Shown in pieces: positions 61,183 to 64,000 of a stretch of DNA of 64,000 nt. The stretch's first letter is position 1. Every line of letters begins with the position of its first letter. The DNA comes from JBDHWG01 sp046328505 (GTDB lineage: Bacteria; Chloroflexota; Anaerolineae; Epilineales; JAHCIE01). The stretch spans positions 772,659-836,658 of the forward strand of contig JAXLWL010000004.1 of the NCBI GenBank assembly GCA_046328505.1, in the 5' to 3' direction. Below the pieces are notes generated by a model. That model did no database searches and was not told where the DNA came from. It saw only the letters and a list, made by a program, of their open reading frames with translations. The position numbers were made by a program, and so were the translations under genes.

Positions 61183-61590
61183 GTGCGCGGCTCAAGTGCG
61201 TCTAAACGACGCTTTAGCTTACTCAGCCTGGTGCTCTATATTCTCGCCGCCATCAGCGTGTTGTTCGGCGTGTTCATTCTGCTCGCCATGCTGAGTATAT
61301 CCGCTAACATCGGCGGCTTCTTGCCGCTCATCTCGGGTTTCGGCGGCCCCATCGGCGACGCCGTCGCGGGCTATGTGGAGTCGTTCCTGAATTTCATTGC
61401 CGCGATGACGTTCCTTCTGCTGCTCGTCATCGGAGTTGCCCTGTTCATCGAAGCGCGTCTCGTGAGCCGCTGGCAGGACATGGCGGCGCGGTTGGACGCG
61501 CTAGAGAAGCGCATCGCGGAGGGGCTGCCGGCCAAAGCGCGAGCGCCCGCCGGCAGCACTAGTCCGGAGTCGACTCCAGATCGTCAATGA
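61183..61590 (+). CDS. Small two-helix membrane protein
   Basis: This 135-residue protein has a Gly/Ser/Arg N-terminus, two hydrophobic helices (about 12-40 and 65-95) with a Gly-rich loop between them, and a C-terminal amphipathic helix ARLDALEKRIAEGLPAKAR. It starts with GTG after AAGGAG. Its last bases overlap the next gene (ATGA), so it is translationally coupled to the PAP2 phosphatase and may be its partner. No family is recognised. Confidence 0.7.
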   Translation: MRGSSASKRRFSLLSLVLYILAAISVLFGVFILLAMLSISANIGGFLPLISGFGGPIGDAVAGYVESFLNFIAAMTFLLLLVIGVALFIEARLVSRWQDMAARLDALEKRIAEGLPAKARAPAGSTSPESTPDRQ

Positions 61591-62513
61591 GGGCCAGAAG
61601 GGTCGCCGCGCTTGTTCTGTTGGCCGTCGCGTTTGCCGCGGTAGCGGTCTTGACATACCTGCTGTTTGTTCAGACGGCGGCCGGCCAGTGGCTCGACAAT
61701 GCCATGCTGGGCGGCCGCCTCAGCAATTCGCCGGATGCGATCGATGACAGCCTGGATGTGCTGTCCAGCGTGACCATCAGCCGTCTGGCGCTGGTCGGCC
61801 TCGTCGTCGTCGCCGTCGCCGCGGTTCAGAGGCGCTTTACCCTCGCGGTTATGGCGGTCGTGGCGATTGTCGCCGCGAACATATCGACCCAGGTGCTCAA
61901 GCGCTGGATTCTCGATCGCCCACCCCTCATGGGCGTGACCGACCCCTTCGGCTACCGCAACAGCCTGCCCAGCGGCCACGCGACCGTCGTCATGTCGTTG
62001 GTCCTGGGGCTGGTCATGGTCACGCCGCCGCGGTATCGCGGACTCGTGGCGATACTCGCCGGCGCATATGCGCTCTACAGTGGCACCGCGACGATCACGG
62101 CCGGCTGGCATCGGCCGAGCGATGTCGTCACCGGCTATCTCGTCGCCGGTTTCTGGGTGGCGCTCATGGCCGCTGTGCTTGTGTTCTGGCGTGGGTTCGA
62201 CGTGGACACGGACCACTGGAACATCGAGGGGCAGCCCTGGCCTCTGTCGGTGGCCGGTGTTTTGGGGGCTGTCGGGGTCGTCGGCCTTATCGGGTCGGTC
62301 GTTGGCATCGGCGTCACCGCGGTCATGCTCGTGACCAGCGGACGGAGTATACGCGGGGGTGAATTTGGCCCCGCCTACGCGACGGGCCTGGTGGCGAGCA
62401 TCGGGCTAGGGCTGCTTGTACTGGCCGGGGTGCTCTACGTACTGCGTGGCATGCGCCTGGAGCGGGGACCGCCGCGTAGACGATTGCCCATCGTCACCGC
62501 CCGCCGCCCGTAG
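61587..62513 (+). CDS. PAP2-family membrane phosphatase, second copy
   Basis: This 308-residue membrane protein has PAP2 motif 1 LKRWILDRPP, motif 2 SLPSGHATVV and a third motif TATITAGWHRPSD, where the His and Asp are kept but the usual Ser-Arg is replaced by Ala-Thr; activity may be reduced or altered. The C-terminal 110 residues carry three extra membrane segments not in the minimal family. It is coupled by ATGA to the small membrane protein before it. It differs from the PAP2 at 10716, which has all three motifs. Confidence 0.85.
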   Translation: MRARRVAALVLLAVAFAAVAVLTYLLFVQTAAGQWLDNAMLGGRLSNSPDAIDDSLDVLSSVTISRLALVGLVVVAVAAVQRRFTLAVMAVVAIVAANISTQVLKRWILDRPPLMGVTDPFGYRNSLPSGHATVVMSLVLGLVMVTPPRYRGLVAILAGAYALYSGTATITAGWHRPSDVVTGYLVAGFWVALMAAVLVFWRGFDVDTDHWNIEGQPWPLSVAGVLGAVGVVGLIGSVVGIGVTAVMLVTSGRSIRGGEFGPAYATGLVASIGLGLLVLAGVLYVLRGMRLERGPPRRRLPIVTARRP

Positions 62514-62527
62514 AACGAACTATCCAG

Positions 62528-62556
62528 GTAGGGGCAGGTTTGAAACCTGCCCCTAC
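62528..62556. repeat. Palindromic element at a convergent junction (family A)
   Basis: GTAGGGGCAGGTTT and AAACCTGCCCCTAC meet around a single G. It lies between the stops of the PAP2 gene and the sortilin-like gene, the same position type as the element at 56645. It is probably a bidirectional terminator and dispersed repeat. Confidence 0.65.
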
Positions 62557-62586
62557 GTCTTGCTATGACACGTGTTTCAACACGGG

Positions 62587-64000
62587 TTACGCCGCGCCGG
62601 CGCCCTTGATTGCGATCGCGGAGATCTGCGATTCCGCGATCAGTTGGTTCAAGGCGGCGAGGTCCTGGCTCTTGAGCGCGCCAAATTCCCCAAACACGGC
62701 GTCGATTTCCTGCGACAACTCATCGAACACCTGGTACGCGGCGTCGGTGGGGCGATAGTCGCCAAGACCGACCGCGTACGGCAGCTCCGAGAGCTGGTTA
62801 AGGAGCCGCGAGCGAACGTCGTTGAACTGCCACGAGGCCTTGATGTCGGGCCACAGCAGCTTCTTCTCGACCTCCAACACCTTGTCGCTCAGCGCGCCCG
62901 CGCTTGTGGCGATGGCCTCGCCGTTCGGCAGGCCCGCCGCGCGGTCCTTCCAGCCCGCGAGCTGCGCCCGCAGGTCACGCATCTGGTTGAGGGCGACCAC
63001 GGTTGCATCGAGCTTGCGGTGGATGCGCATCAGCAGCTCGAACTGCGCCTCCAGGTCCTCCTGGCTCGATGTGACGCTGGGTTCCTTCACGATTGCGATC
63101 GGCTGTGTGGCGCTGAAATCGCCGACGGTGAGAGTCACACTGTAGGATCCTGGCGCAACGACTGGCCCGGAGATGGGCGCCTCGGCGGCCAGATCGCTAC
63201 CTTCGAGCTTCGTGACGGGCGTTACGCGCATGTCCCAGACGAAGCGGTTCCAGCCTGCGTTCGCCGTTGCGCGTACCTCCTTCGTCTTGCCTTCTTTCCG
63301 CTCCTTCTCGTCCATGCTGCGGACCTCGCGGATGACATTGCCCTGGCCATCCTTGAAGGTGAGAGTGAGTGGCGTTTCCGGCGTCGCGTCCAGGCGGTAG
63401 CTGACCACGACGCCCGTCGTCGGGTTGTCGCCGGCGTCGATGAAGCGGCGCGCGCTGGCGCCTTCGGGCGTCTTGACGACGGTGTAGGCCGCGCCGACGC
63501 CGCCAAGGTAGTTCTTCACGCCGACCGCCCCGCTCGACCAGTCGATGCCGGGCAAGATGCGCAGCGCGACGGCCGGCTTGAGGAGCTGCAGGCCCTGGGC
63601 GCCGGCGTCTGCCGCCTGGCGCAGCGCCGTCAGGTCGTCGAGGATCCAGAACGAGCGACCGTGGGTCGCCGCGATCAGGTCGTTGTTCTTGATGAGCAGG
63701 TCATGCACCGGCGCCACCGGCAGGTTGAGCTGGAAGGGCTGCCAGTTCGCTCCGTCGTCGAACGACACGTACAGCCCTGTCTCTGTCCCCAGGTACAGCA
63801 GCCCCCGCCGAGCCGGATCCTCGCGAATCACCCGTGGGAAGTCGTTGTCGGGCAAGCCATTGGTGATGCTCTGCCACGTCTGACCGTAGTCGTTGGTCTT
63901 GTAGACGTAGGGGCGGTAGTCGTCGAGCTTGTAGCGGTAGGCGGCGATGTAGGCCGTCGCCGGGTCGTGGGGCGACAGCTCGAGGCCGCTAATGGTGGAC
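62587..64000 (-). CDS. Sortilin/BNR-repeat-like large protein, 5' end outside the window
   Basis: About 471 residues of the C-terminal part are seen; the reading frame is open to the window edge, so the protein is longer. The visible N-terminal part has Asp-box repeats (TNDYGQTW and FDDGANW) of the VPS10/sortilin-like beta-propeller, followed by LIAATHGRSFWILDD, then a beta-sandwich-like domain (about 190-280) and a helical C-terminus. Such proteins are usually about 1000 residues, secreted, and often labelled glycosyl hydrolase on weak grounds. The TTG at 63855 is internal and not the start. Function is unknown. Confidence 0.82.
   Translation of the reverse strand, partial: STISGLELSPHDPATAYIAAYRYKLDDYRPYVYKTNDYGQTWQSITNGLPDNDFPRVIREDPARRGLLYLGTETGLYVSFDDGANWQPFQLNLPVAPVHDLLIKNNDLIAATHGRSFWILDDLTALRQAADAGAQGLQLLKPAVALRILPGIDWSSGAVGVKNYLGGVGAAYTVVKTPEGASARRFIDAGDNPTTGVVVSYRLDATPETPLTLTFKDGQGNVIREVRSMDEKERKEGKTKEVRATANAGWNRFVWDMRVTPVTKLEGSDLAAEAPISGPVVAPGSYSVTLTVGDFSATQPIAIVKEPSVTSSQEDLEAQFELLMRIHRKLDATVVALNQMRDLRAQLAGWKDRAAGLPNGEAIATSAGALSDKVLEVEKKLLWPDIKASWQFNDVRSRLLNQLSELPYAVGLGDYRPTDAAYQVFDELSQEIDAVFGEFGALKSQDLAALNQLIAESQISAIAIKGAGAA

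Noticed and set aside
1..64000. CRISPR array, rRNA, transposase or integrase genes
   Set aside because: I saw no regularly spaced repeats, no rRNA sequence and no transposase or integrase motif on either strand.

Overview
The window is high-GC bacterial DNA, fully coding on both strands, with AGGAGG-type ribosome binding sites and frequent GTG starts. I read about 53 protein genes and no rRNA, tRNA or CRISPR array. The gene content suggests a free-living chemoorganotroph, probably of the Chloroflexota: an LVIVD-repeat lipoprotein, a DUF6504 protein, BTAD and class III cyclase domains in one regulator, dispersed intergenic palindromes, trehalose synthase fused to a maltokinase-like domain, and cyanobacteria-like NRPS modules. 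This placement is inference; no marker gene is present.

Layout. (1) 62-5384 (+): glycolate oxidase operon glcD-glcE-DUF6504-glcF followed by a methyltransferase. (2) 5385-15676: mixed housekeeping and accessory genes, namely an LVIVD lipoprotein, an (alpha/alpha)6-barrel protein, two RibD-C/DHFR-like reductases, a VOC protein, a PAP2 phosphatase, a holin-phosphodiesterase membrane fusion, a MaoC dehydratase and two unknowns. (3) 26966 down to 15813 (-): a tightly packed 12-gene operon of a TPP-dependent decarboxylase, a three-subunit molybdenum hydroxylase, a GMC oxidoreductase, four NTF2/SnoaL-like domains (one fused to the 2Fe-2S subunit), two DJ-1/PfpI proteins and a VOC protein. It ends in a hairpin terminator. 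(4) 27241-28674 (+): a BTAD-cyclase regulator. A near-identical element of about 45 bp with 11-bp-spaced TCCAAAG repeats lies on each side of it in inverted orientation. One copy sits where the promoter of the 12-gene operon should be.

(5) 29212-51799 (+): an AGE-family protein, then an apparent operon of about 20 kb. It holds STAS, glycogen debranching enzyme GlgX, STAS, an ATPase/receiver/PP2C switch protein, a MinD-like ATPase, a transporter-HEAT-cNMP-binding chimera, two NRPS modules (C-A-PCP each), MbtH, a phosphopantetheinyl transferase, an orphan peptide-type substrate-binding lipoprotein and a HAMP-GAF membrane sensor. A complete partner-switching module thus appears wired to glycogen metabolism and to a small peptide assembly line lacking a release domain. 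(6) 51816-64000: a GT39-type glycosyltransferase, MsrB, an acyl-CoA synthetase, an alpha/beta hydrolase, a stress-type SDR, TreS-maltokinase, a small membrane protein with a second PAP2 phosphatase, and the 3' part of a sortilin-like repeat protein cut by the window edge.

The two most promising undescribed systems are the regulator with inverted twin operators and its oxidative operon (15.7-28.7 kb), and the partner-switch/NRPS locus (31.2-51.8 kb).
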